The notes: generated by a model not told the origin, from the letters alone. A stretch of 64,000 nucleotides of DNA from Variovorax sp. ZS18.2.2 (GCF_024701975.1 NZ_JANLNM010000006.1:310001-374000); one strand, 5' to 3'. Shown: positions 17,075-25,365, counted from the first letter of the stretch. Made by a program: numbers and translations.

Positions 17075-19327
17075 ATGAACGCGCTGCAGCGGCATTGGCC
17101 GCGCATTGCCATCACGCTGTTGCCGGTGCTCTTGGCGCTGGCGCATGCCACCGGCCTCTGGCAGCTGTCGGCCCTCGAGCGCCTCGACCACCTGATCTAC
17201 GACATGCGCCTGCGCGCCACCATGCCGCGGACGCTCGACACGCGCGTCGTGATCGTCGACGTCGACGACGCGAGCCTGGCGCGCCAGGGGCAGTGGCCCT
17301 GGGCCCGCGACACGATGGCCCGGCTCACGACCGAGCTCCTGATCCGCCAGCAGGTGGCCGTGCTCGGATTCGACGTCATGTTCCTCGAGCCCGACCGGAG
17401 TTCGGGCCTCCAGAGGCTGCGCCAGCTCGCGAGCGGGCCGCTGCGCAACATGACGGGTCTTGCCGCCGAAATCGAACGGCTCGCGCCCACGCTCGACCAC
17501 GACGTCACCTTCGCCGCGGCACTGCGCAACCGGCGGATCGCGCTCGGCTACTACTTCACCCGGACGCCGACGCCGAGCGCAAAAGGGCAATTGCCGGCGG
17601 CGCCGCTGCTGCCGTCCGACACCTTTCCGGAAGGCGCCTCCTACGCCACGGGCTGGAGCGGTTTCGGCGCCAGCCTGCCGATGCTGGCGGACGCTGCGCC
17701 GGTCGCGGGTTTCCTCAACACGCTGGTCGGGGAGACCGGCGACGGCGTCATCCGCAGCGTGCCGCTCATCGCGCGCTACGAAGGCGACCAGGCGACGCCC
17801 GGCTACTACGAGTCGCTGGCCCTCGCGGTCTACCGGCTCGCGAACGGATCGCCGCCGATGCGGCCGCTCCTCGCGCCGGGCGGCGGCATGCCGCGGCTTG
17901 AATCGCTGGCGCTCGGGCGCCTGCGCATCCCCGTCGACCAGACCGCCAGCATGCAGGTGCCGTTTCGCGGACCCGGAGGAGCGGACGGCGGCTCGTTCCG
18001 CTACGTGGCTGCCGCCGACGTGGTCGAAGGCCGGCTCGCACCCGGCGAGCTGAAGGACAAGATCGTGCTCATGGGCGCGACGGCGCCCGGCCTGCAGGAC
18101 CTGCGCGCGACGCCCGTCGGCGCGGCGTTTCCGGGCGTCGAGGTGCACGCCAACATCGTCTCCGGCCTGCTCGATCAGCGCCTGCTCGCCGTGCCGGACT
18201 ACGCGCCCGGCTACGAGGTGCTGACGGTGCTGGTCGCGGGGCTCGTGCTGGCGTTCGGACTGTCGCTGCTGTCGGCGCCGCGGGCGGTGCTGCTGGGCGG
18301 GGGAACGGCCGCGGTGCTGATCGGCCTGAACACCTGGCTCTACGCCGGCCACAGCCTCGTGCTGCCGCTCGCGTCGGCGCTCGTCATGACGGCGCTGGCC
18401 TTCGTGCTCAACATGAGCTGGGGCTACTTCGTCGAATCGCGCGCGCGGCGCGGGCTGGTGCGGCTCTTCGGCACCTACGTGCCGCCGCAGCTGGTCGACG
18501 AAATGCTCCAGCGCCCGGGCAGCTACAGCATGCGCGCCGAGAGCAAGCAGATGACCGTGCTGTTCTGCGACATGCGCGACTTCACCCGCCTGTCGGAGCA
18601 GATGGCACCGGCCGAACTGCAGGCCTTCCTGAACACCGTTTTCAGCCGGCTCACCAACGTGATCAGCGCGCACCGCGGCACCGTCGACAAGTACATGGGC
18701 GATTGCGTCATGGCCTTCTGGGGCGCGCCGATCGACACGCCCGACCACGCCGCGCTGGCCGTGCGCGCGGCGCTCGACATGGCCGATGCGGTGCGCGACA
18801 TCAACCGCATCCACCGCGCGAGCGGCCGCCCCGAGATCAGCGTGGGCATCGGCATCAACAGCGGCGTGATGAGCGTCGGCGACATGGGTTCGGCCGCGCG
18901 CCGCAGCTACACCGTGGTCGGCGATGCGGTCAATCTCGCGTCGCGGCTGGAGGGCCTGAGCGGGCACTACGGCGTCGAGATCGTGGCCAGCGGCACCACC
19001 CGCGATCTCGCGCCCGACTGCTGCACCTGGCAGGAGCTGGACAGCGTGCTCGTCAAGGGCAAGGCGCAGGCCGTGGCCGTCTTCACGCCGCTCACCACCG
19101 AGGCCGCCATTGCGGCGCAGCGCACCGGGCAACTCCAGCGCTGGGCCCAGGTGCTCGCCGCCTACCGCCGCCAGGACTGGGCCATGGGCCGGAACTTGCT
19201 CGCCCCCCTGCTCGCCGCCGATGCGAAAAAAGTCCTTTACCAGCTCTACGCCCAGCGATTAGCCTCGATGGCGTTGCGTCCGCAAGACCCAGGCTGGGAC
19301 GGCGCAACCCGGTTCGAAACCAAATGA
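17075..19327 (+). CDS. CHASE2-domain class III adenylate/guanylate cyclase
   Basis: 750 residues. A signal-anchor helix near the N-terminus, an extracytoplasmic CHASE2 sensor (about 35-375), three closely spaced membrane helices (about 380-455) and a C-terminal class III cyclase domain. Catalytic residues are present: metal-binding Asp in FCDMRDFT (about 497-504) and in DKYMGD (538-543), whose lysine fits adenine recognition, and the VGDAVNLASRLE transition-state motif. It should make cAMP in response to an envelope signal. The ATG at 17075 is preferred over an in-frame GTG 30 bp upstream. The next gene degrades cAMP. Confidence 0.9.
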   Translation: MNALQRHWPRIAITLLPVLLALAHATGLWQLSALERLDHLIYDMRLRATMPRTLDTRVVIVDVDDASLARQGQWPWARDTMARLTTELLIRQQVAVLGFDVMFLEPDRSSGLQRLRQLASGPLRNMTGLAAEIERLAPTLDHDVTFAAALRNRRIALGYYFTRTPTPSAKGQLPAAPLLPSDTFPEGASYATGWSGFGASLPMLADAAPVAGFLNTLVGETGDGVIRSVPLIARYEGDQATPGYYESLALAVYRLANGSPPMRPLLAPGGGMPRLESLALGRLRIPVDQTASMQVPFRGPGGADGGSFRYVAAADVVEGRLAPGELKDKIVLMGATAPGLQDLRATPVGAAFPGVEVHANIVSGLLDQRLLAVPDYAPGYEVLTVLVAGLVLAFGLSLLSAPRAVLLGGGTAAVLIGLNTWLYAGHSLVLPLASALVMTALAFVLNMSWGYFVESRARRGLVRLFGTYVPPQLVDEMLQRPGSYSMRAESKQMTVLFCDMRDFTRLSEQMAPAELQAFLNTVFSRLTNVISAHRGTVDKYMGDCVMAFWGAPIDTPDHAALAVRAALDMADAVRDINRIHRASGRPEISVGIGINSGVMSVGDMGSAARRSYTVVGDAVNLASRLEGLSGHYGVEIVASGTTRDLAPDCCTWQELDSVLVKGKAQAVAVFTPLTTEAAIAAQRTGQLQRWAQVLAAYRRQDWAMGRNLLAPLLAADAKKVLYQLYAQRLASMALRPQDPGWDGATRFETK

Positions 19328-19380
19328 CGACAGACACCTGCGCATGCGCGCAGCCCAACACCTTCAAGGGGTCTCTCACA

Positions 19381-20184
19381 ATGCAGGTTCGTGTGCTGGG
19401 TTGCTCAGGCGCCATCGCCAAAGACTGCCGCACGACCTCGTTCCTGGTCGACACGGACCTGCTCGTCGATGCCGGCACCGGCGTCGGCGACCTCACCCTC
19501 GACGAGATGGCCCGCATCGACGATGTTGTGCTCACCCACAGCCATCTCGACCACATCGCCGCACTCCCCCTGATGCTCGATGCCATCGGCAGCCGCCGCA
19601 CGCAGCCGCTGCGCGTGCATGCGCTGCACGCCACCATCGAGGCGCTGCGGGCGCACGTGTTCAACAACGTCATCTGGCCCGATTTCGAGAGCATCCCGAG
19701 CCCCGAAGCGCCGTTCGTGAGCTTTCACGACATCTCGGTCGGCCAGATGCTGCAACTGGGCACCAGCGCGCCCAAGCTCATCGAGGTGCTGCCGGCCGTC
19801 CACACCGTGCCGGCCTGCGGCTTTGCCGTGCGTCGCGCGACCGGCGGCGCGCATTGGGTTTTCAGCGGCGACACCGAGCGCAACGCGCCCTTCTGGGACC
19901 GCGTCAACGCGCTCGACGTGGCGATGCTGATCATCGAAACCGCCTTCAGCAGCCGCGAGCAGGCGCTGGCCGAGCGGAGCCTGCACCTGTCGCCCGAGGT
20001 GCTGGCCGACGAGCTGGCACACATCGATCCGGACAAGCGCTACCCGATCTACATCACCCACACCAAGCCGGCGGAAACCGAAGAGATCATGAGCCAGATC
20101 GAGATGCTGGCGGGGCGGCAGGTGGCGGGGCTGGCGCAGAGGGATATTCGTTGGCTGAAGGCAGATGGGATTTTGACTTTCTGA
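19381..20184 (+). CDS. Class II cAMP phosphodiesterase, metallo-beta-lactamase fold
   Basis: 267 residues. Metal-binding motif THSHLDH at 52-58, a second histidine in PAVHTVPACGF, and FSGDTERN with the bridging aspartate; the C-terminal THTKP completes the site. This pattern is the class II 3',5'-cyclic-nucleotide phosphodiesterase family (PDE1/CpdP). Directly behind the adenylate cyclase (53 bp), it would reset the cAMP signal. Substrate choice of cAMP is inferred from family and neighbour. Confidence 0.87.
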   Translation: MQVRVLGCSGAIAKDCRTTSFLVDTDLLVDAGTGVGDLTLDEMARIDDVVLTHSHLDHIAALPLMLDAIGSRRTQPLRVHALHATIEALRAHVFNNVIWPDFESIPSPEAPFVSFHDISVGQMLQLGTSAPKLIEVLPAVHTVPACGFAVRRATGGAHWVFSGDTERNAPFWDRVNALDVAMLIIETAFSSREQALAERSLHLSPEVLADELAHIDPDKRYPIYITHTKPAETEEIMSQIEMLAGRQVAGLAQRDIRWLKADGILTF

Positions 20185-20209
20185 TCCCTTGCTGGCTGGC
20201 CGCTCGGCA

Positions 20210-20299
20210 TGACAAATTTGTCACCGCTTGTAGCATCTTGAAGCAAGTTGTGTCACTTGCTGTAACGCCAATGTGAACAAAGGTGACGCGTTCGGTCAC
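20210..20299 (+). promoter_or_regulatory. Repeated GTCAC motifs and palindrome upstream of pilA1
   Basis: A perfect 14-bp palindrome TGACAAATTTGTCA lies at 20210-20223. TGTCAC occurs at 20219-20224 and 20251-20256, GGTGAC at 20282-20287 and GGTCAC at 20294-20299. They end 21 bp before the sigma-54-like promoter. Clustered TGTC-type sites are what the enhancer-binding regulator PilR uses upstream of pilA in Pseudomonas, so these are candidate activator sites; this is inference. Confidence 0.4.
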
Positions 20300-20319
20300 T
20301 GCAAGGGTGGGAAACCGGG

Positions 20320-20334
20320 TGGCACAGATGCTGC
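20320..20334 (+). promoter_or_regulatory. Sigma-54-type promoter of pilA1
   Basis: TGGCAC-N5-CTGC, against the consensus TGGCAC-N5-TTGC. The GG and GC are correctly spaced for -24/-12. Transcription would start near 20345, just before a CCGGG/CCCGG hairpin (20350-20365) and about 50 nt from the pilin ATG. The same arrangement precedes pilA2. Confidence 0.75.
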
Positions 20335-20394
20335 GGAAGGTACTTCGCTCCGGGCTGGTTCCCGGGCTCAACAAACCAACCTGGAGTTTTTCTT

Positions 20395-20847
20395 ATGAAC
20401 GTTCGCAAGATCGCCCGCCGCGCACAGGCCGGCTTTACCCTTATCGAATTGATGATCGTTGTGGCGATCATTGGTATCTTGGCTGCTATTGCCTTGCCGC
20501 AATACCAAAACTACACCGCTCGCGCTCAAGTGAGCGAAGCAATGACGCTGGCAGCCGGCTTGAAGACGCAAGTCGCAGAAATCGCCCAGCAAAACGGCGG
20601 ACTGGCTAACGTCGCCAGTGGCAGTGATGGTATTGCCGCTGCGGCGGACGTTACCGGCAAGTACGTGTTGTCCACGGGGGTCGCAGCCGGGATCATCACC
20701 GCGACGATGCAGGCTTCTGGCACCAACGGTACAAGCACGCTTGTCGGCGGTGGAACGCTCATCCTCACGCCGCAAATGAACGGAGGCAGCATCAGCTGGA
20801 CTTGTGGTGGCAGCATTGATGTCAAGTACCGTCCGAAGAGCTGCTAA
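20395..20847 (+). CDS. pilA: Type IV major pilin, copy 1
   Basis: 150 residues. A 13-residue leader ends in Gly before FTLIELMIVVAIIGILAA, the type III prepilin signal with Glu5 of the mature protein, so it is cut and N-methylated by PilD. The mature C-terminus has a disulphide-loop cysteine pair (SWTCGG...RPKSC). It follows a sigma-54-type promoter and ends in a strong terminator, so it is monocistronic. It is about as long as pilA2 and clearly paralogous; the variable parts are the central loops. Confidence 0.95.
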   Translation: MNVRKIARRAQAGFTLIELMIVVAIIGILAAIALPQYQNYTARAQVSEAMTLAAGLKTQVAEIAQQNGGLANVASGSDGIAAAADVTGKYVLSTGVAAGIITATMQASGTNGTSTLVGGGTLILTPQMNGGSISWTCGGSIDVKYRPKSC

Positions 20848-20866
20848 GACGTAACCTGCTTATCTG

Positions 20867-20897
20867 AAAGGCCCGCGATCTGATCGCGGGCCTTTTT
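20867..20897 (+). terminator. Intrinsic terminator of pilA1
   Basis: Stem GGCCCGCGATC/GATCGCGGGCC with almost no loop beyond the central TGATC overlap, followed by five T. It is 20 bp after the pilA1 stop. Confidence 0.9.
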
Positions 20898-21154
20898 GTT
20901 TGTCTGCAGCCAACATGCTCCGGCAGTGCAGCGAGTCAATAAGTGAAGCTGCTACCAAGCGGTTTTCTTTCTCGCTCCTCGCAAAAAGAAGCATGAGTTT
21001 TGGGGGGCATTACCCCTAGCCGATTGGTTCTATCGGGCTTGGCGGCAACGATCGGCAGTCATCTTGACCAAGTAGATAGAAGAAGTTGCTAAGCCCATCG
21101 CGGAACAGTCCATTCGGTCGAGCAAACTTCCTTTCCAGAATCTCTTGGGCAGCT

Positions 21155-21192
21155 AAAAAACTCACATGCCTAGGCGAGGGGCGTGAGTTTTT
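21155..21192 (+). terminator. Hairpin with T run upstream of pilA2
   Basis: AAAAACTCAC (about 21156-21165) pairs with GTGAGTTTTT (21183-21192) around a 17-nt loop. It sits 27 bp upstream of the pilA2 promoter and would insulate it from read-through in both directions. Confidence 0.65.
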
Positions 21193-21218
21193 GGAGTGAC
21201 AAAGACGCTGAATGCAGG

Positions 21219-21233
21219 TGGCATAAATGCTGC
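21219..21233 (+). promoter_or_regulatory. Sigma-54-type promoter of pilA2
   Basis: TGGCAT-N5-CTGC, one change from the pilA1 promoter, with the same spacing and the same ATGCTGCGGAAGG context. A CCGGG/CCCGG hairpin follows at 21249-21263, again at the expected 5' end of the mRNA. Confidence 0.7.
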
Positions 21234-21291
21234 GGAAGGCATTGTGTGCCGGGCTGGTCCCGGAGGTAAAAAACAACCTGGAGTTAGTGAA

Positions 21292-21747
21292 ATGAACCAT
21301 CGCTCTGTCGCACGTAATGTGCAAAAGGGTTTCACCCTGATCGAATTGATGATCGTCGTGGCGATCATCGGTATCCTGGCCGCAATCGCTCTCCCGCAGT
21401 ACCAGAACTACATCGCGCGTACTCAGGTAACCGAAGCGATGACGTTAGCTGCCGGCCTCAAGATGCAGGTCTCCGAAAATGCAATGCAAAACGTTGCGCT
21501 GACCGGAATCGATAGCGGCACAGGCAATATTCCCGCCGCCACGGATGTCACCGGCAAATACGTGGCAAGCACAGCCGTCAATGAAGGCGTCATCACGGCC
21601 ACGATGCAGGCGGCAGGTGGCGCGAGCGGCACGAGTTCGCTGGTCGCTGGTGGCACCCTTGTCCTTCGCCCCGCAATCAATGCAGGCAGCATCAGCTGGT
21701 CGTGCGAGGGCACCATCGATGCAAAGTACCGTCCAAAGAATTGCTGA
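21292..21747 (+). CDS. Type IV major pilin, copy 2
   Basis: 151 residues. A 13-residue leader (MNHRSVARNVQKG) precedes FTLIELMIVVAIIGILAA. The central region differs from pilA1, while AATDVTGKYV, ITATMQA, GGTL and the C-terminal cysteine pair (SWSCEG...RPKNC) are shared, so the two arose by duplication. The ATG at 21292 is at the same distance from its promoter as in pilA1. No terminator with a T run is seen after it. Confidence 0.93.
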   Translation: MNHRSVARNVQKGFTLIELMIVVAIIGILAAIALPQYQNYIARTQVTEAMTLAAGLKMQVSENAMQNVALTGIDSGTGNIPAATDVTGKYVASTAVNEGVITATMQAAGGASGTSSLVAGGTLVLRPAINAGSISWSCEGTIDAKYRPKNC

Positions 21748-22324
21748 GGGCGGCAGCCGATTCGGGACGTTGGAGCTGCTGGTCGCAGGCGTTCCCCGGC
21801 CAAGTCGCCGCTTTGTTGAGTTGAGTTCAGGCCAGCCGCTGAAGAGGGTTAGAGTCAGATTCCAATTGAATCGGATTGATTGCATCAACTATCGTTTTGT
21901 CCATTTAGTAGGCGCAACAGATGGGTGCATTGGCGCGAGAATCTTGCTGCGCTTTGCACACCTTCACAGATCGATTTGTTCGATCAGCGTGCGGTCATTG
22001 CAGGAGTTACCCGTGAAGCTGCGCGTGTCACCACTAGCTCTGCTTGTGCGTGACAGTCATGCCGACCTTCACGCCGAATTCATAAGATCAACGGGCCATT
22101 CGACAGTCGATGCAAAGCTTGCCCTTGCAGTGCTGAGTAGTGGACGAATCAGCCGTTTCGCTGGTATCTGGCATCGTGCGAATCTCCCGGAAATCAGCTA
22201 CCCTGACCTGCACGGCGAATCCTGAGAGGTGAATCCAAAACTTCAGTGAATCCAGCTCATACGGGATTCGGAGGATTCGGAGGCCGGCTATAGTTCTGCG
22301 TGGCTGCTCGAGTTTTCAGCAAGA
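21748..22324 (+). other. Gene-free interval between pilA2 and the PglL-like gene
   Basis: 577 bp with lower GC than the surroundings. I see no credible coding region, no rRNA or tRNA and no clear terminator. Near its end there is a 9-bp tandem repeat (GATTCGGAG twice, 22265-22282). Short open stretches here lack family resemblance. It could be decayed sequence left after rearrangement of the pilin locus or a long untranslated leader. Confidence 0.5.
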
Positions 22325-24076
22325 GTGACAGCCTCGATCCCTTCCAGCACGTCTTTCTCTCTGCACAAAATAACTGTCGCGTTTCGTCAGAGTTTTGCAT
22401 CGAGCGAGTCCATCTGCGCAGTGCTGTTTGGACTTCCATTCGTTGTCTCATTCGCCGCCGGTCCCTCCATCAGCCTGTGGCAACTACTCGTCTCGTGGTT
22501 GTGTGTGGGTTTGCTCACATTCAAGGGGCCAGCCGCAGACCCTCATCGAGTACTTCTGGCGTGGCTCGGAACGACGGCGATTGCCATTTTTCTCAGGAGC
22601 AACACAGAGCTTGGTGCGGGGCTTTCATCGGCAACCGGCGCGGCTGTCGCCGTAATCGGCATGGCCGCATGCGTTGGCGCTGGGTTGATGCGAGAGGACA
22701 TACGAACACAACATGCATTGGCTTTTGGCCTGCTGATCGCCGGACTCATCAGCGCCGCAATCGGCCTGCTCCAGTACTACGACCTCGCAGAGTTGTTCGC
22801 CCCATGGATTACTGAGCCGGGCATCGGCCAAGCCTACGGAAGCTTGCGCCAACGCAACCAGTTCGCCACCTTGCTCAGCATGGCACTGATCGCCGCGCTG
22901 TGGCTGCATGCCGGCTGTCGCGGCGTATGGCGCAGACGTTTGTTGATGGGCGCTTCTGGCCTGCTGACTGTCGGGCTCGCCGCATCGGTTTCGCGAACCG
23001 GACTGCTGCAGCTGCTTCTCGTCGTCGGACTTGCTGCATTCATGGCTCACCGCGAGCGCCGGGCTGCCAGAACGGCCGGCGGCGACTCCACATTCCGCCT
23101 GCCCTCATCCCTCGCATTGCTCGCACTGATCCCTCTGTACTTCGCCGCAAGTTGGCTGCTGCCACTTCTGGTTGGCGGTGAGGTCCAGGAAATGTTCGGA
23201 CGCTTGCGCCAAGGCGCAGTGGCGGGCCAAGGCAGGCTGGATCTCTGGAGCAACGTGCTGACGCTGATCGCCCAGCGCCCGTGGCTTGGTTGGGGCTGGG
23301 GTGAGCTGAGCTACGCGCACTACAGCACCCTGTATGCGGGCCCGCGCTTCCCCGTAATCCTCGACAACGCCCACAACCTGCCGTTGCACCTGGCCGTGGA
23401 ACTCGGCATTCCCGCTGCGCTGCTTATCTGCGGCGGTTTTGTCTGGATGGTGATTGCAGCGCGGCCATGGGCCGAACGCTCTCCCACACGACTGATGGCC
23501 TGGGGATTGCTCGGTGTCATCCTGCTGCACAGCCTTCTCGAGTACCCACTTTGGTACGGCCCGTTTCAACTGGTTTTTGGCGTCTGTCTCGGCATGCTGT
23601 GGCCGCAGACCCATGGCAGCAGCAACGAATTGCCGCAATTTCCGGTCCGCAAGCGCGGTCTCGCCGCGCTCGGCGGGACGCGCAAGTGGCTGACTCTCGC
23701 TGCCGTCACACTGCTCAGCTGCCTGGGTTATGCCGCCTGGGACTACACCCGCATCAGCCAGATCTATCTGCCGCGCAGCGAACGCCTGAGCGGCTACCAG
23801 GACGACACGCTGGCCAAGCTGCAAGGCTCCTGGCTGTTCGCAAACCAGGTGAGATTTGCCGAACTCACGCTGACCGACGTCACCCCCGCCAATGCGGAGC
23901 GCATGTACGAAATGGCCAGATCGACGGTCCATTTCTCGCCCGAGCCCCGCGTGATCATCAAGCTGATCGAAAGCGCGCAGCTGTCGGGGCATTCCCGCGA
24001 AGCCCAAGCCGAGATCGAGCGATTTCGCGTGGCGTTTCCGGCTGCGTACGAACGGTGGCTCGAGGGCAGCCGTTGA
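22325..24076 (+). CDS. PglL/TfpW-type O-oligosaccharyltransferase (Wzy-like)
   Basis: 583 residues, polytopic inner-membrane protein with roughly 11-12 helices. The large periplasmic loop holds DNAHNLPLHLAVELG, with His at about residue 350 where PglL enzymes have their essential histidine, and RLDLWSNVLTLIAQRPWLGWGWG, the Wzy_C signature. PglL enzymes move lipid-linked glycans onto serines of pilins in the periplasm; beside pilA genes this is the natural role. The start codon is GTG (22325) with a weak ribosome-binding site, so the N-terminus is uncertain. O-antigen ligase is the alternative reading. Confidence 0.82.
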   Translation: MTASIPSSTSFSLHKITVAFRQSFASSESICAVLFGLPFVVSFAAGPSISLWQLLVSWLCVGLLTFKGPAADPHRVLLAWLGTTAIAIFLRSNTELGAGLSSATGAAVAVIGMAACVGAGLMREDIRTQHALAFGLLIAGLISAAIGLLQYYDLAELFAPWITEPGIGQAYGSLRQRNQFATLLSMALIAALWLHAGCRGVWRRRLLMGASGLLTVGLAASVSRTGLLQLLLVVGLAAFMAHRERRAARTAGGDSTFRLPSSLALLALIPLYFAASWLLPLLVGGEVQEMFGRLRQGAVAGQGRLDLWSNVLTLIAQRPWLGWGWGELSYAHYSTLYAGPRFPVILDNAHNLPLHLAVELGIPAALLICGGFVWMVIAARPWAERSPTRLMAWGLLGVILLHSLLEYPLWYGPFQLVFGVCLGMLWPQTHGSSNELPQFPVRKRGLAALGGTRKWLTLAAVTLLSCLGYAAWDYTRISQIYLPRSERLSGYQDDTLAKLQGSWLFANQVRFAELTLTDVTPANAERMYEMARSTVHFSPEPRVIIKLIESAQLSGHSREAQAEIERFRVAFPAAYERWLEGSR

Positions 24077-24153
24077 TTTCATCGGCTGCCTGAGCCTTCG
24101 TACCGGTCGGTCGACCGTGGGTGGGGGGCGTCCTTCCATCGGCGCCGACAAAC

Positions 24154-24193
24154 GTCTGAAAGCTTCAGGCGCGTGCCCCCGGCGCTTTCAGAC
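24154..24193 (+). other. Inverted repeat after the PglL-like gene
   Basis: GTCTGAAAGC (24154-24163) and GCTTTCAGAC (24184-24193) form a 10-bp perfect stem with a 20-nt loop, 77 bp after the stop codon. No T run follows, so it is a weak terminator candidate or an mRNA-stabilising 3' hairpin. Confidence 0.45.
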
Positions 24194-24250
24194 AAACGGT
24201 CGCCTCAGGCGGGCGAGCGGACTCTCGCTATGGTAACAATTGCAGGTACA

Positions 24251-24271
24251 AACGTTACTGTCAGAAACGTT
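24251..24271 (+). promoter_or_regulatory. Paired AACGTT sites upstream of fimT
   Basis: Two palindromic AACGTT hexamers, at 24251-24256 and 24266-24271, are spaced 15 bp apart and end 43 bp before the fimT ATG. They lie where an upstream promoter or operator of the minor pilin operon would be. No convincing -35/-10 pair is visible nearby. Role unproven. Confidence 0.25.
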
Positions 24272-24314
24272 CTTCACTTGAATTGACACCTCGGCTCGAT
24301 AGCTCCGGCACGCA

Positions 24315-24800
24315 ATGAATAAATCAGCTTCCCCACCGCAGCGGCAGAAGGGCTTCACTCTGATCGAGATGATGGTCGTCGTCGTCCTGGTCGGTATCTT
24401 GGCCGCGCTGGCGCTGCCGTCGTTCACGACCATGATCGCCAATCAGCGGGTGACTTCGGCCGCACAGGAGCTGCTGACCTTGCTCCAGTTCGCCCGTGCC
24501 GAGGGTGTCTACAAGCGCACGCAAACCACCGTGACCGTGGCGGGGCAGACATGGCAAGCCAAGGCGGGGGCAGTGGTGCTGCGCGAGGCGACGCTGCCAG
24601 ATGCAGTGAGCGTTGCGCCCGGCTCTGCCGGTGGCGTGACCTTCGACGTGTCGGGCCAGGCCAGCGCCGCTGCTGGCGCCACTTCGTACGCAGTCACGTT
24701 TTCCGCCACCAATGCGACACGCGTGCAGTGCCTCAGCGTGACCCGCGCGGGCCTGGTGCGGCTGCTTCCAAGCGTGCCGGCTGGACAAGCCTGCCCATGA
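24315..24800 (+). CDS. fimT: Minor pilin FimT/FimU (GspH family)
   Basis: 161 residues. A 13-residue leader ends KG before FTLIEMMVVVVLVGILAALALP, the prepilin cleavage site and membrane helix. The body shows the GspH/FimT pattern (AAQELLTLLQFARAEGVYKRT). First gene of the minor pilin operon that primes type IV pilus assembly; in competent bacteria FimT can also bind DNA. pilV starts 30 bp later. Confidence 0.88.
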   Translation: MNKSASPPQRQKGFTLIEMMVVVVLVGILAALALPSFTTMIANQRVTSAAQELLTLLQFARAEGVYKRTQTTVTVAGQTWQAKAGAVVLREATLPDAVSVAPGSAGGVTFDVSGQASAAAGATSYAVTFSATNATRVQCLSVTRAGLVRLLPSVPAGQACP

Positions 24801-24830
24801 GACCCCGGCATCTTTGACACGGTTTCTTCC

Positions 24831-25361
24831 ATGCACATCCCTCGTTCCCCATCGTCGTCCCGGCAAGCGGGCCTGAGCCTCATCGAGGTTCTCATGGCCG
24901 TCCTGCTGGTGAGTGTCGGCCTGCTCGGCGCCGCAGGCATGCACGTGCGCGCCATCCAATTCGGCACCGATACCGAGCGGCGCCAGATGGCATCCATGGT
25001 CGCCTCCGAATTGATGGAGACGATGCGCGGCGATACGCTCACCATCCTGCAAGCCGACGGCACGCCCAAAGGGGATCTGGGTGGCTACGCGAAAGCGAAG
25101 GGAACTGGCGTGGAAGCCGCCGCTGGCGATTGCCAGCCGCTGGCCGCCGCTCCCGCCAAGCGGCTGGGTTGCTGGGGGCTGCGCGCCAAGCAGCTCATGC
25201 CCGAGCTGCCCGATGACCTTGTCACGAGCGACTTTGCAGTCGGTCTGGATGCGGCGAGCGGCGTGATCGCGATCACCGTCGCCTGGCCAGTCAAGAAGGG
25301 CCAATGCCTGGATGGAACCGAGAATGAGTTTTGCACCTTCACATTGCGATCGAGGCTCTGA
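24831..25361 (+). CDS. pilV: Type IV pilus modification/minor pilin PilV
   Basis: 176 residues. Leader MHIPRSPSSSRQAG is followed by LSLIEVLMAVLLVSVGLLGAAGM, the typical PilV N-terminus. The C-terminal part has paired cysteines (GDCQPL, LGCWGLR, GQCLDG, EFCTF). It is part of the tip-initiation complex with PilW, PilX and PilE. pilW follows 4 bp downstream, so translation is probably coupled. Confidence 0.88.
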   Translation: MHIPRSPSSSRQAGLSLIEVLMAVLLVSVGLLGAAGMHVRAIQFGTDTERRQMASMVASELMETMRGDTLTILQADGTPKGDLGGYAKAKGTGVEAAAGDCQPLAAAPAKRLGCWGLRAKQLMPELPDDLVTSDFAVGLDAASGVIAITVAWPVKKGQCLDGTENEFCTFTLRSRL

Positions 25362-25365
25362 GCCC

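Larger units (their letters stand above)
20848..21291 (+). other. Gene-free interval between the two pilin genes
   Basis: 444 bp. It holds the pilA1 terminator, about 250 bp in which I find no credible gene, a second hairpin with T run at 21155-21192, and the pilA2 promoter and leader. The middle part is lower in GC than the surroundings and could be the remains of a decayed gene, but no recognisable protein fragment is visible in any frame. Confidence 0.6.

Noticed and set aside
21545..22225. A 226-codon frame starting inside pilA2
   Set aside because: Begins within the pilin gene in another frame and shows no family pattern.
24154..24193. Resemblance of GTCTGAA/TTCAGAC to the Neisseria DNA uptake sequence
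   Set aside because: The flanking GC of the uptake word is missing and no other copies are seen; a simple 3' hairpin explains it.
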